This document shows positions 8,642-16,380 of a DNA stretch of 64,000 bases, piece after piece. Location of the stretch: contig NZ_JACVEE010000003.1 in NCBI RefSeq assembly GCF_015355755.1, positions 186,001-250,000 of the forward strand, given 5' to 3'. This DNA comes from Nocardia sp. XZ_19_385. GTDB lineage: Bacteria > Actinomycetota > Actinomycetes > Mycobacteriales > Mycobacteriaceae. The notes under the pieces were generated by a model. It was given only the letters and a program-made list of their open reading frames with translations, had not been told where the DNA came from and did no database searches. Positions within the stretch are counted from its first letter, which is position 1; each line of letters starts with the position of its first letter. Both the position numbers and the translations under genes were made by a program.

Positions 8642-10111
8642 ATGTCGCTGAACGAAGAGCTCGTCGCCCCCGCCGCGGAGGCATTCGCCAATCCGTATCT
8701 GGAGGGTCCCTACGCACCGACGCAGCAGGAGGTCACCGTCACCGGCCTGCCGGTGCTGCACGGTGAGATACCCGCGGACCTCGACGGTGTCTACGTGCGC
8801 AACGGCCCCAACCCGCAGTTCGCGCCACAGGGCCGCTATCACTGGTTCGATGGTGACGGCATGCTGCACGCGGTGCATTTCGAGAACGGCCGCGCCGACT
8901 ATCGCAACCGTTTCGTGCGCACCACCGAGTTCGAAGCCGAGCGCGCGGCCGGAACCGCGCTGTGGCGCGGTGTGATCGAACCCTGGGACGACAACCCGCC
9001 CGGCGACCGCCGCGAACGCAATGCCGCCAACACCGACGTGGTGTTCCACCACGGCAATCTGCTCGCCACCTGGTACCGCGCGGGCAAACCCTATGCGCTG
9101 GACCCGATCACGCTGGAGACCCGCGGCGGCGACACCTTCGACGGCACGCTCACCTGCGAGATGTCGGCACATGCCAAGATCGACGAACGCACCGAGGAAC
9201 TGGTCTTCTTCGACTACGGCATCCACACGCCGTACCTGCGCTACGGCGTCGCCGATCCGGGCGGCACCGTCACCCATTTCACCGGCATCGACCTGCCCGG
9301 CCCGCGCCTGCCGCACGACATGGCCATCACCGAGCACTATTCGATCCTGATGGACCTGCCGCTGTACAACGATCCGCGCGCGGCCGCGGCCGGCCGGTTC
9401 AAACTGTTCTTCGACCGGGAGCTGCCCAGCCGGTTCGCGATCCTGCCCCGCTACGGCGACGCGAGCACGGTCCGCTGGTTCGAGGCCGCGCCCGGCTACA
9501 TCTACCACTCGGTCAACGCCTGGGAAGAGGGCGATGAGATCGTCCTGGTGGCCTGCCGGGTCTCCAAGCCGAGCCCCGTCACCGACCGCACCAACCCCCT
9601 GGCCCAGTTGCTCGCCTACCTGCGGCCCGAGGCGACGCTGCATCGCTATCGGTTCAACCTGCGCACCGGCGCGACGGTCGAGGAACCGATGGACGACGTG
9701 AACACCGAATTCCCCGCGATCGACCAGGGTATGACCGGGCATCGCAACCGCTGGTCGTACCAGATGCGGCTCTCGGTCGACCACACCATGTTGTTCGACG
9801 CGATCGTGAAATACGACGTGCTCACCGGCGTCAAGCAGACCCAGGAATTCGGCCCCGGCATCGCGGGCAGCGAAGTCACTGTGGTCCCGCGCCCGGGTGG
9901 CCGCGGCGAGGACGACGCGTGGCTGACCATGTTCGCCACCGATATCCGAACCGGCGACTCGGAGGTGTGGATCTATGACGCCGCCGATCTCGCGGCGGGG
10001 CCGATCTGCCGCCTCGGCATCCCGGTGCGAGTCCCCCTCGGCTTCCACGCCACATGGGTCAGCGGCGATCGAATGCGCGCTGCCGCGGCACCTTCCGAGA
10101 TCCACAGCTGA
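8642..10111 (+). CDS. Carotenoid oxygenase family protein (carotenoid/stilbene cleavage dioxygenase)
   Basis: A 489-residue non-heme iron dioxygenase of the RPE65/CCD/lignostilbene family. The signature GVYVRNGPNPQF and YHWFDGDGMLHAV are at the N-terminus. The four iron-binding histidines can be placed in CEMSAHAKIDE, LPHDMAITEHYSI, IYHSVNAWEEGD and PLGFHATWVS. These enzymes cleave a conjugated double bond with O2 to give two aldehydes or ketones. ATG 8642 follows GAGGAG. It heads a rightward operon with an LLM oxidoreductase, thiolase and CoA ligase, so its product is probably fed into beta-oxidation-like steps. Substrate could be an apocarotenoid or a stilbene/phenylpropanoid; the sequence does not decide. 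Confidence 0.92.
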   Translation: MSLNEELVAPAAEAFANPYLEGPYAPTQQEVTVTGLPVLHGEIPADLDGVYVRNGPNPQFAPQGRYHWFDGDGMLHAVHFENGRADYRNRFVRTTEFEAERAAGTALWRGVIEPWDDNPPGDRRERNAANTDVVFHHGNLLATWYRAGKPYALDPITLETRGGDTFDGTLTCEMSAHAKIDERTEELVFFDYGIHTPYLRYGVADPGGTVTHFTGIDLPGPRLPHDMAITEHYSILMDLPLYNDPRAAAAGRFKLFFDRELPSRFAILPRYGDASTVRWFEAAPGYIYHSVNAWEEGDEIVLVACRVSKPSPVTDRTNPLAQLLAYLRPEATLHRYRFNLRTGATVEEPMDDVNTEFPAIDQGMTGHRNRWSYQMRLSVDHTMLFDAIVKYDVLTGVKQTQEFGPGIAGSEVTVVPRPGGRGEDDAWLTMFATDIRTGDSEVWIYDAADLAAGPICRLGIPVRVPLGFHATWVSGDRMRAAAAPSEIHS

Positions 10112-10134
10112 GCACGGGCCTAGGGAGACTGCCG

Positions 10135-10287
10135 ATGTGGTTCCATGTCCCCGCACTCGCCCGGCGGGAGTTCGTCCCGCCGTCGCGGCTCCCGGCGGAT
10201 TCGGTCGAACCCGAGCCCAGAAGCCCTGCGGTGCAAGGAGTCCGGGCCGAAGTGCCACAGCACGGAGAGATCGTGTGCCATGAGTGA
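10135..10287 (+). CDS. Small ORF of 50 residues, unknown function
   Basis: ATG 10135 is preceded by AGGGAG at 10122-10127 with ideal spacing. The 50-residue product begins MWFHVPALARREFVPP and ends PQHGEIVCHE; it has no membrane helix and no match I recognise. Its stop overlaps the start of the LLM oxidoreductase gene by 8 nt, the typical sign of translational coupling, and its codons end mostly in G or C as in neighbouring genes. Without it the oxygenase-to-LLM gap would be 168 nt. It may be a real small protein or a remnant of a larger gene. Confidence 0.45.
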   Translation: MWFHVPALARREFVPPSRLPADSVEPEPRSPAVQGVRAEVPQHGEIVCHE

Positions 10288-11278
10288 CCGGCAACCGAGG
10301 CTGAGTGTCAGCCTGCCGTACTGGCAGGACCGGGACCCGCTGGAGGCCCTCGAAGTAGCCGACGCCGCCGACAAACTCGGCTACCACCAGCTGTGGGTCG
10401 GTGAAATGGCCACCTTCGACGCCTTCGCGCTGGCGACCGCGATCGGGGCCCGGCCCGGCGAAATTCCGTTGTGTCTCGGACCTTTCGCCGTCGACGTCCG
10501 AACTCCGGCGACGATCGCCATGGGGGCGGCCAGCGTCGCCGCGCTCACCGGGCGACAGGTCGACGTCGCCATCGGCACCTCCAGCACCGTGCTGGTCGAA
10601 CAATGGCACGGCAGACAACGGCGTAGTCCCGCACGGCATCTCGAAGAATCGGCGCTGATCGTGCGCGGTCTGCTGGCGGGGGAGAAGGTCGACTTCATCG
10701 GACAGGTGGAATCAACGCGCGGGTACCGGCTGCGGCTGGACGCACCCACCTCGACCCTCACCGTCGCCGCCTTCGGCGCACGCGCGCTCGCCTGCGCGGC
10801 GCGGACCGCCGATCGAGTGGTGCTGAATCTGGTCACTCCGGCGCAGGTCCGCCGCTGCGTGGAAACGGTGTGTGCTGTCGCAGGGGACGAAAACCGGCCC
10901 GCCCCAAGGGTTGCCGTGTGGGTGACGGCCGCCGTTGATCCTGCGCCGGAAATCACGGCGACGGTCAGGCGCGGGATCGTCGGCTACCTGGCCGCCCCGG
11001 GGTACGGCGAAATGTTCGCCGAGGCAGGCTTCGGGGCGATCGTCGATCTGGCGCGCTCCGGTGCGCATCCGCGCGAAATCCTGGCCGCCATCCCCGACGA
11101 ATTGACCCACTCGGTCGGAATGTTCGGTGACCGAGCGACAGTGGCCGGGCGTCTGGCCGAATACCGGGCCGCCGGAGCGGCAGAAGTCGTCGTCGTTCCG
11201 GCAACGTCCGCCGCTGACCCAGCTGGATTCAGAACGCTGGAAACCATCGTTCGTATCGACGACCAGGCGCAACCATGA
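10280..11278 (+). CDS. LLM class flavin/F420-dependent oxidoreductase
   Basis: A 332-residue luciferase-like monooxygenase-fold protein. It begins RLSVSLPYWQDRDPLEALEV, shows LGYHQLWVGEM (typical barrel strand 2), a central VDVAIGTSS block, and ends with GDRATVAGRLAEYRAAGAAEVVV, the last-strand signature of actinobacterial F420-dependent LLM enzymes. Such proteins use reduced FMN or F420 to oxidise or reduce hydrophobic substrates. ATG 10280 is chosen because it matches the family start; CGGAGAG lies at 10263-10269. It belongs to the oxygenase-thiolase-ligase operon and could oxidise the cleavage product. Confidence 0.85.
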   Translation: MSDRQPRLSVSLPYWQDRDPLEALEVADAADKLGYHQLWVGEMATFDAFALATAIGARPGEIPLCLGPFAVDVRTPATIAMGAASVAALTGRQVDVAIGTSSTVLVEQWHGRQRRSPARHLEESALIVRGLLAGEKVDFIGQVESTRGYRLRLDAPTSTLTVAAFGARALACAARTADRVVLNLVTPAQVRRCVETVCAVAGDENRPAPRVAVWVTAAVDPAPEITATVRRGIVGYLAAPGYGEMFAEAGFGAIVDLARSGAHPREILAAIPDELTHSVGMFGDRATVAGRLAEYRAAGAAEVVVVPATSAADPAGFRTLETIVRIDDQAQP

Positions 11279-11312
11279 CACCGGCCCCAACCTCCGGCCC
11301 ACGAGGACTGCG

Positions 11313-12521
11313 ATGAACATCCCCGCGCACACCAGATCCCAGGCCTACATCTACGACGCGATCCGGCTACCTCGCGCTCGGGTCCGGAAGAACGGCGGCA
11401 CGCTAGCCGATCTGCCCCCGTATGAACTCTTCGGACAGCTGCTGAACGCCCTCGAAACACGCTCACTACCAGTCGAACTCGTCGACGACGTGATTGTCGG
11501 TATCAGCACCGTCGCCGGTGAGCAGGGCGGTGATCTGGCGCGCGCCGCCGTGCAATGGGCGGGCTGGCCGGACACCATCCCCGGGGGCGTGGTGTCTCGC
11601 CTGTGCTGCTCGGGCTTGGATGCCATCGAAAGCGCAGCTGCCCGAGTAGCTTCCGGGATGGCGGATATCGTCGTCGCGGGCGGTGTGGAATCCATGTCCC
11701 GGGTCCCGATGCTCGCCGACCGGCCCGCCATCGCCACCGATCCGGACCTGGGCGAGCGCACCGGGTTCGTCACCATCGGCGTCTCCGCCGACCTCACCGC
11801 CGCCGTCTCCGGGATCACCCGCACGGAGCTGGACGCCTACGCGGTGCGCTCGCATCAACGCGCTCTCGCCGCTCCGCGCGGCAATTCGCTGATCCCGGTG
11901 CGCAAGGGCGAGGCGGTGCTGCTCGACGCGGACGAGGGCGCGCGGCCCGACGCGAATATCAAGGCCTTCGAACAACTTCCAGTACTGTTCGGTGACGACG
12001 CCGCCGCGTGGGAGCGAGTCGCCCGCCGACTCCCTGACGCGCCACGCCCGGCCGCGGGACTTCACACCTTGGCCACCGCACCCCAGCTCGCGGACGGTGC
12101 CTCCGCGGCGGTGATCGGAAACCATGCCGCCGCAGCACGATTGGGCTGCCAGCCGATTGCGATGATCGCCGGTACGGCCCAGGCCGCTGTGCGCTCCCCG
12201 TTGCTCACCGCCCCCACCCTCGCCGCAAAGGCGGCCCTGCACCGTGCCGGGATCACCGCCGCCGACCTGGACGTCATCGAGGTCAACGAATCCTTCGCCC
12301 TCACACCACTTCTCCTGACCCGCGACCTCGGCCTCGACCCGGCCCGCGTCAACCCCAACGGCGGCGCACTGGCAGTAGGGCACCCCCTCGGCGCGACGGG
12401 TGGAAACCTCCTCGCCATAGCCCTCGACGAGCTGACCCGCCGCGACGGCGAACACGCGCTGCTGACCATCCCCGCGGCACTCGGCCTGGCCTCCGCCGTC
12501 GTCATCCGCCGCCTCCGCTGA
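11313..12521 (+). CDS. Acetyl-CoA C-acyltransferase (thiolase), C-terminal Cys missing
   Basis: A 402-residue degradative-type thiolase: IYDAIRLPRARVRKNGG at the N-terminus (FadA-like), nucleophile Cys99 in RLCCSGLDAI, GGVESMSRVP, EVNESFALTP, and NPNGGALAVGHPLGATG. The second catalytic cysteine, normally in a C-G-G-G motif near the end, is not there: the segment reads LLTIPAALGLASAVVI. That residue acts as the general acid/base, so turnover may be altered. The loop between residues 195 and 245 is also shortened. ATG 11313 follows CGAGGA. Cotranscribed with the LLM gene upstream (34-nt gap). Confidence 0.87.
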   Translation: MNIPAHTRSQAYIYDAIRLPRARVRKNGGTLADLPPYELFGQLLNALETRSLPVELVDDVIVGISTVAGEQGGDLARAAVQWAGWPDTIPGGVVSRLCCSGLDAIESAAARVASGMADIVVAGGVESMSRVPMLADRPAIATDPDLGERTGFVTIGVSADLTAAVSGITRTELDAYAVRSHQRALAAPRGNSLIPVRKGEAVLLDADEGARPDANIKAFEQLPVLFGDDAAAWERVARRLPDAPRPAAGLHTLATAPQLADGASAAVIGNHAAAARLGCQPIAMIAGTAQAAVRSPLLTAPTLAAKAALHRAGITAADLDVIEVNESFALTPLLLTRDLGLDPARVNPNGGALAVGHPLGATGGNLLAIALDELTRRDGEHALLTIPAALGLASAVVIRRLR

Positions 12522-12656
12522 ACTCCACCCCCAAATGCTCTCCACTGGCCCCGGCTTCCGCGGAGGACGCGAAGAGGCCGCCGAGAAACTCGGGCGAGGG
12601 GCTTGCAATACCTAAGACTCCGCCGCCGTCTGAACCGCACGCTAGGAAGAAAACTC

Positions 12657-14381
12657 ATGCCCGATCAGCCACTCACCACTCGTGATCCCCAAGCCGATAG
12701 CCGCGGCGTCACCCGCTGCCACCCCGAGGAACGCGTCCGCGACTACCTCGACAAGGGCTGGTGGCAACCCGAGACCATGCTCGATGTCTTCGACAGCTGG
12801 GTCCAACGCCGGCCGGATGCGGCGGCGCTCACCGATCCTTCGAACCTGGCGGCGCTGACCGGTGCGCTACCGGAGGAACTGACCTGGCAGCAGCTGCATG
12901 ATCGGGTCGAGCGAACGGCGGCAGCCCTGTACGCCAACGGAATCCGACAGGCCGACGTCGTCGCGGTGCTGGTGCCGAACTCGGTGGCGCTGGTGGCGAG
13001 TTATCTGGCGCTGTGGCGGCTGGGTGCGGTGGCGACGCCGATGCCGGTCTCCTATCGCGGCCACGAGATCTCCACGATCGTCGCCGCCTCGGGTGCGGTC
13101 GCGATCATCACCGTCGATACCTTGCAGGATCGCGCTCTCGCGCAGGAGGTTTCGGGTCTGGGCTTACGCACCGTCTTCACCTTCACCCCGGGCACTCCGG
13201 CGAGCCTGCACCCGGATGCCGCCGCCGATCCGGCTCCGATGCGCGAATACGTTGCGGCACTGGAGATCACGATCAACGACCGGATCACCATCTGCTGGAC
13301 CAGCGGTACCGAGGCCGCCCCGAAAGGCGTGCCGCGCTGTCACGCGGATTGGCTCGCCATCGGCTGGGGTCCGCAGGAGGGCCTGGAAACCAGCACCGAA
13401 TCGGTGATCCTGAACCCGTTCCCGCTGGTGAACATGGCCGGTTTCGCGGGTTCGCTGCTGCCGTGGCTGCTCGGCGGCGGTCAACTGGTGCAGCATCATC
13501 CGCTGGATCTGCCGGTGTTCCTCGGTCAGATCCAGAAGTACGGCGTCACACACACGTCCATGCCGCCTGCCCTGCTGACCATGTTGCTGCAGCGCGAGGA
13601 TCTGCGCGGGCTCGCCGACCTGTCGTCGTTGCAGAAGGTGGGCTCCGGTGGGGCCCCGTTGCCGCCGAGTGTCGTGCGCGACTGGCAGGAAAATTTCGGC
13701 ATCGCGGTCCTGAACTTCTTCGGCTCCAACGAGGGCGTCTGCCTGATGGGCGCGCCCGCCGACATCCCGGATCCGGTGCTGCGGGCACAGCATCTGCCCA
13801 ACTACAGCACCCGCAGCCGCACCTGGGCGTCCCGGCTGGCGGGGAATACCGCGGTGCGACTGGTGGATCCGGCGACCGGCGAGCTGGTGCACGCCGTGGG
13901 CGGGCAGGGCGAGTTGCGCCTGAAGGGCCCCAGCGTCTTCGGCGGCTATCTCCCCGGCACCGCGACCAGCGAACCCTTCGACGCCGACGGCTTCCTCTGC
14001 AGCGGCGACGTTTTCGAACTGTGCGGCGCGGACGGGCAGTATCTGCGGTTCGTCGACCGGATCAAAGAGATCATCATCCGCGGCGGCATGAACATCGCGC
14101 CGGCCGAGATCGAGGGCCTGCTGCTGGACCATCCGGCCATCGCGGAGGTCGCCGTCGTCGGTTTCCCGGATCCCGTGCTGGGTGAGAAGTGTTGTGCCAT
14201 AGTCGTCCCCAAGCCGGGGGCGAGCATCACCCTCGGCGAGGTCACCGACCATCTGCGTGCCCGCGACATCGCCTCGTTCAAACTGCCCGAACGGCTGGAA
14301 CTCGCCTCGGCGCTGCCACGCAACCCGGTCGGCAAGATCCTGCGCCGGCAACTCCGGGATGAACTATCGGAACAAGGCTGA
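12657..14381 (+). CDS. AMP-binding acyl-CoA synthetase (CoA ligase)
   Basis: A 574-residue ANL-superfamily adenylate-forming enzyme. The ATP-binding P-loop is TSGTEAAPKG near residue 217, the A5 region is NFFGSNEG, the A7 motif SGDVFE, the hinge region DRIKEIIIRGGMNIAPAEIE and the C-terminal catalytic lysine lies in PRNPVGKILRR. It activates a carboxylic acid as acyl-AMP and then as the CoA thioester. ATG 12657 is preceded by AGGAAG. As the last gene of the oxygenase operon it would load the acid derived from the cleavage product onto CoA for the thiolases. Acid specificity cannot be read from sequence. Confidence 0.92.
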   Translation: MPDQPLTTRDPQADSRGVTRCHPEERVRDYLDKGWWQPETMLDVFDSWVQRRPDAAALTDPSNLAALTGALPEELTWQQLHDRVERTAAALYANGIRQADVVAVLVPNSVALVASYLALWRLGAVATPMPVSYRGHEISTIVAASGAVAIITVDTLQDRALAQEVSGLGLRTVFTFTPGTPASLHPDAAADPAPMREYVAALEITINDRITICWTSGTEAAPKGVPRCHADWLAIGWGPQEGLETSTESVILNPFPLVNMAGFAGSLLPWLLGGGQLVQHHPLDLPVFLGQIQKYGVTHTSMPPALLTMLLQREDLRGLADLSSLQKVGSGGAPLPPSVVRDWQENFGIAVLNFFGSNEGVCLMGAPADIPDPVLRAQHLPNYSTRSRTWASRLAGNTAVRLVDPATGELVHAVGGQGELRLKGPSVFGGYLPGTATSEPFDADGFLCSGDVFELCGADGQYLRFVDRIKEIIIRGGMNIAPAEIEGLLLDHPAIAEVAVVGFPDPVLGEKCCAIVVPKPGASITLGEVTDHLRARDIASFKLPERLELASALPRNPVGKILRRQLRDELSEQG

Positions 14382-14453
14382 TCGGTGCGGTTTCGGTAGT
14401 CCAACGTAGGGAATGACCGGGCAAAGCCACGTTCCCATTTGCGAGGAGTATCG

Positions 14454-14912
14454 ATGTCTACCGACGCGATTGTTTTGCTGCGCGAGGATCACAAGGCAGT
14501 ACGGAAACTGTTCCGTGATTTCGAGAAAGCGGGACCGACCGCTCAGAAGACCAAGAAGCAGTTGATCGAGAAAATCATCGAACTGCTCACCGTCCATACC
14601 TATATCGAGAACGAGTGCATGTATCCCGAGGTCCGGGCGCTGGTCCCGGACCTGGAGAAAGACATCCTGGAGTCCTACGAAGAGCATCACGTCGCCGACG
14701 TCCTGATCGCCGAACTGGCCGCGATGAAGCCCGATGACGAGCGTTTCACCGCCAAGGCAACCGTTCTGATCGAAAATGTCGATCACCACATCGACGAAGA
14801 AGAGAACGAATGGTTTCCCAAGGTGCGCGAACATTTGGGGCGTAAGCAACTTCAGGAAATCGGGGCCCGCATGCTGGAGTTGAAGGAGAAGGCCCCGACG
14901 TCACCGGCATGA
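14454..14912 (+). CDS. Hemerythrin HHE domain protein
   Basis: A 152-residue all-helical protein with the diiron-binding pattern of the HHE family: LLREDHKAVRKLF (His), LLTVHTYIENECMYPEV (His and Glu), ESYEEHHVADVLI (His pair) and VDHHIDEEENEWFPKV (His pair and Glu). Such proteins bind O2 or NO or sense oxidants; in mycobacteria relatives are tied to H2O2 and NO responses. GAGGAG precedes ATG 14454. It stands alone; Hsp20 and a MerR regulator lie downstream, so a stress-response role fits. Confidence 0.92.
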   Translation: MSTDAIVLLREDHKAVRKLFRDFEKAGPTAQKTKKQLIEKIIELLTVHTYIENECMYPEVRALVPDLEKDILESYEEHHVADVLIAELAAMKPDDERFTAKATVLIENVDHHIDEEENEWFPKVREHLGRKQLQEIGARMLELKEKAPTSPA

Positions 14913-15010
14913 TTCCGGTTTTCCCGGGCGAAGCCAGGCTATGAGCTACTGCAGTTGCTGCTCATGAAACTGGGCAGCAACTGAGCGAAATCCGATGTGG
15001 CACTTGCGAG

Positions 15011-15175
15011 TCAGGCCACGCTGCGGCGGGCCGGGTGGGCGTTGCGGCCCATCACCTGTTCCCACCAGGAGTCCAGGGGACTCGGGTCGGGCCAGACGAT
15101 AGGCGTTTCGTTGTCCGCTTCGGCGGGGTTCTGGCGGGGGCGTGCGGTAGGGGTGCGGTTGTCGAGACTGGCCAC
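15011..15175 (-). CDS. Small basic protein, 54 residues, unknown function
   Basis: A GTG start at 15175 is preceded on the minus strand by GGAGGA with a 9-nt spacer, an unusually good ribosome site. The product starts VASLDNRTPTARPRQNPAEA, has a Trp-rich middle (PIVWPDPSPLDSWWEQVMGR) and a basic end. The codons follow the G/C-ending pattern of true genes. I do not recognise a family; no signal peptide or membrane helix is visible. It lies alone between the hemerythrin gene and the Hsp20 gene. Confidence 0.6.
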   Translation of the reverse strand: MASLDNRTPTARPRQNPAEADNETPIVWPDPSPLDSWWEQVMGRNAHPARRSVA

Positions 15176-15443
15176 GATCTGAATTCCTCCGAGTGTTGAA
15201 CTTCTCAGATGTGAACGGCGTCAGTAATTCCCGCGCCGCGCGGGCCTAAACGCCCAGAAGCGAAGGGATACTCGTCGGGAAGGGGCGGCCCGTGATGTGG
15301 TCGTACTCGGCGGCGCCCTACGCTCGTGCGATCCGCTCGGCAAGCGGTACGACATCATTGTCGGATTCGGTACCGGGAACCGGCACCTGCAGGTCAGCTT
15401 AGTCGTCTTTACTCGCTCTTGGGATGATTCTGGTCACGGGTGT
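15176..15443. other. Gap between the 54-residue ORF and the Hsp20 terminator
   Basis: This stretch, about 268 nt, holds the presumed promoter of the leftward small gene near its left end. No other gene-like frame with a ribosome site was found and no repeat was noticed. Confidence 0.4.
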
Positions 15444-15477
15444 CGCGCGAGCCCGGCCGTACGGCCGGGCTCGCGCG
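15444..15477. terminator. 34-nt perfect palindrome at 3' end of hsp20
   Basis: Positions 15444-15460 and 15461-15477 are exact reverse complements (17-bp arms with no spacer; core CGGCCGTACGGCCG). It lies 5 nt beyond the stop of the leftward Hsp20 gene. On RNA it folds into a very stable GC hairpin and would stop transcription from either side; no U-tract follows. Confidence 0.7.
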
Positions 15478-15481
15478 TCGT

Positions 15482-15904
15482 TCAGGCCCGGATGGCGCGG
15501 TTGTGGCCGTTGCCGCGCGCGATCTCGATTTTGCGGGGTTTGGCCTGCTCCGCGACCGGAATGCTCAGGCGTAGCACGCCATCGGTGTAGTCGGCGCGGA
15601 TCTGTTCGGTGTCGAGGTTGTCACCGAGGATCAGCTGGCGGGTGAAGACGCCGCGCGAGCGCTCGGCGGCGATCATCTCCCGGTTCGTGTCCAGGGCGGG
15701 GCGTTCGGCTCGAACCGTCAGCATGTTGCGTTCGACGTCCAGGTCCAGGGAATCGGGGTCGATTCCGGGCAGGTCGAACTCGACGACGAAATCGTCGCCG
15801 ACGCGCCAGGCATCCATCGGCATGACCGCGGGACGGGCCGCTGTGCCGAACACCTGCTGCGCGAGACGGTCCAGATCACGGAACGGATCGGTACGCATCA
15901 GCAT
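15482..15904 (-). CDS. Hsp20 / alpha-crystallin family small heat shock protein
   Basis: A 140-residue small heat-shock chaperone. The N-terminus [20 protein letters not shown] is the usual actinobacterial Hsp18 start. The alpha-crystallin domain runs from [20 protein letters not shown] to the conserved [12 protein letters not shown], and the tail has the KPRKIEI motif that contacts neighbouring subunits. It would hold unfolded proteins during stress. GGAGGTGG precedes ATG 15904. It is divergent from a MerR-type regulator with inverted repeats between them. Confidence 0.94.
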   Translation of the reverse strand: MLMRTDPFRDLDRLAQQVFGTAARPAVMPMDAWRVGDDFVVEFDLPGIDPDSLDLDVERNMLTVRAERPALDTNREMIAAERSRGVFTRQLILGDNLDTEQIRADYTDGVLRLSIPVAEQAKPRKIEIARGNGHNRAIRA

Positions 15905-15954
15905 GGTCGCCACCTCCAACTCACTCCATTCTCTCTCGGTTGTTCGGAGATTAT

Positions 15955-16003
15955 CTATGCCTTGAGGCATAGATTTGTTATAGCACTGGCGGTATAACAG
16001 TGC
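15955..16003. promoter_or_regulatory. Nested inverted repeats in hsp20-merR intergenic region
   Basis: Three dyads are packed in 49 nt: CTATGCCT-TG-AGGCATAG (15955-15972), TGTTATA-N10-TATAACA (15976-15999) and GCACTG-N9-CAGTGC (15983-16003, interlocked with the second). The position between a heat-shock gene and its divergent MerR/HspR-like gene fits an operator for autoregulation. The first dyad includes CTTGAG, the left half of the HspR HAIR element, but the right half is not conserved. Confidence 0.6.
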
Positions 16004-16056
16004 AAGAGGTGAATTCAGATAATCTGTGTTGGCAGATCAGAGTCGAGGGAGGCCGG

Positions 16057-16380
16057 ATGAATCAGGAGCAAGATCGGGCCGCCCACCTGCCCGATCCCGC
16101 CGCCGGTGTGTACGGGATCTCGGTGGCAGCGGGGCTGTCCGGTATAGGAGTGCAGACACTGCGGCTCTATGAGCGCCACGGGCTGCTGACCCCGTCCCGC
16201 AGCGACGGCGGTACCCGGCGCTACAGCAGCGACGATCTGGCGCGACTACAGCGCATTACCATGCTGGTCGACGCGGGCATCAATATCGCCGGCGTAGGCC
16301 GCATCCTGGATCTCGAGGACGACAATGCCGCTCTGCGCGCGGCCAACGTCCGGCTGGCCAAGCGGCTGGGCGAGAAGTGA
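16057..16380 (+). CDS. MerR family regulator (HspR-like)
   Basis: A 107-residue regulator with a MerR N-terminal winged helix: YGISVAAGLSGIGVQTLRLYERHGLLTPSRSDGGTRRYSSDDL, then LQRITMLVDAGINIAGVGRIL and a short coiled coil (LEDDNAALRAANVRLAKRL) for dimerisation. It lacks a long effector domain and Cys ligands, as in HspR and its relatives that repress chaperone genes. GAGGGAGG precedes ATG 16057. It is divergent from hsp20 and probably controls it. Confidence 0.88.
   Translation: MNQEQDRAAHLPDPAAGVYGISVAAGLSGIGVQTLRLYERHGLLTPSRSDGGTRRYSSDDLARLQRITMLVDAGINIAGVGRILDLEDDNAALRAANVRLAKRLGEK

Noticed and set aside
8264..10639. A 791-codon open frame on the minus strand opposite the oxygenase gene
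   Set aside because: The plus strand has all four iron-ligand histidines and good ribosome sites; the minus frame is a by-product of G/C-ending codons.
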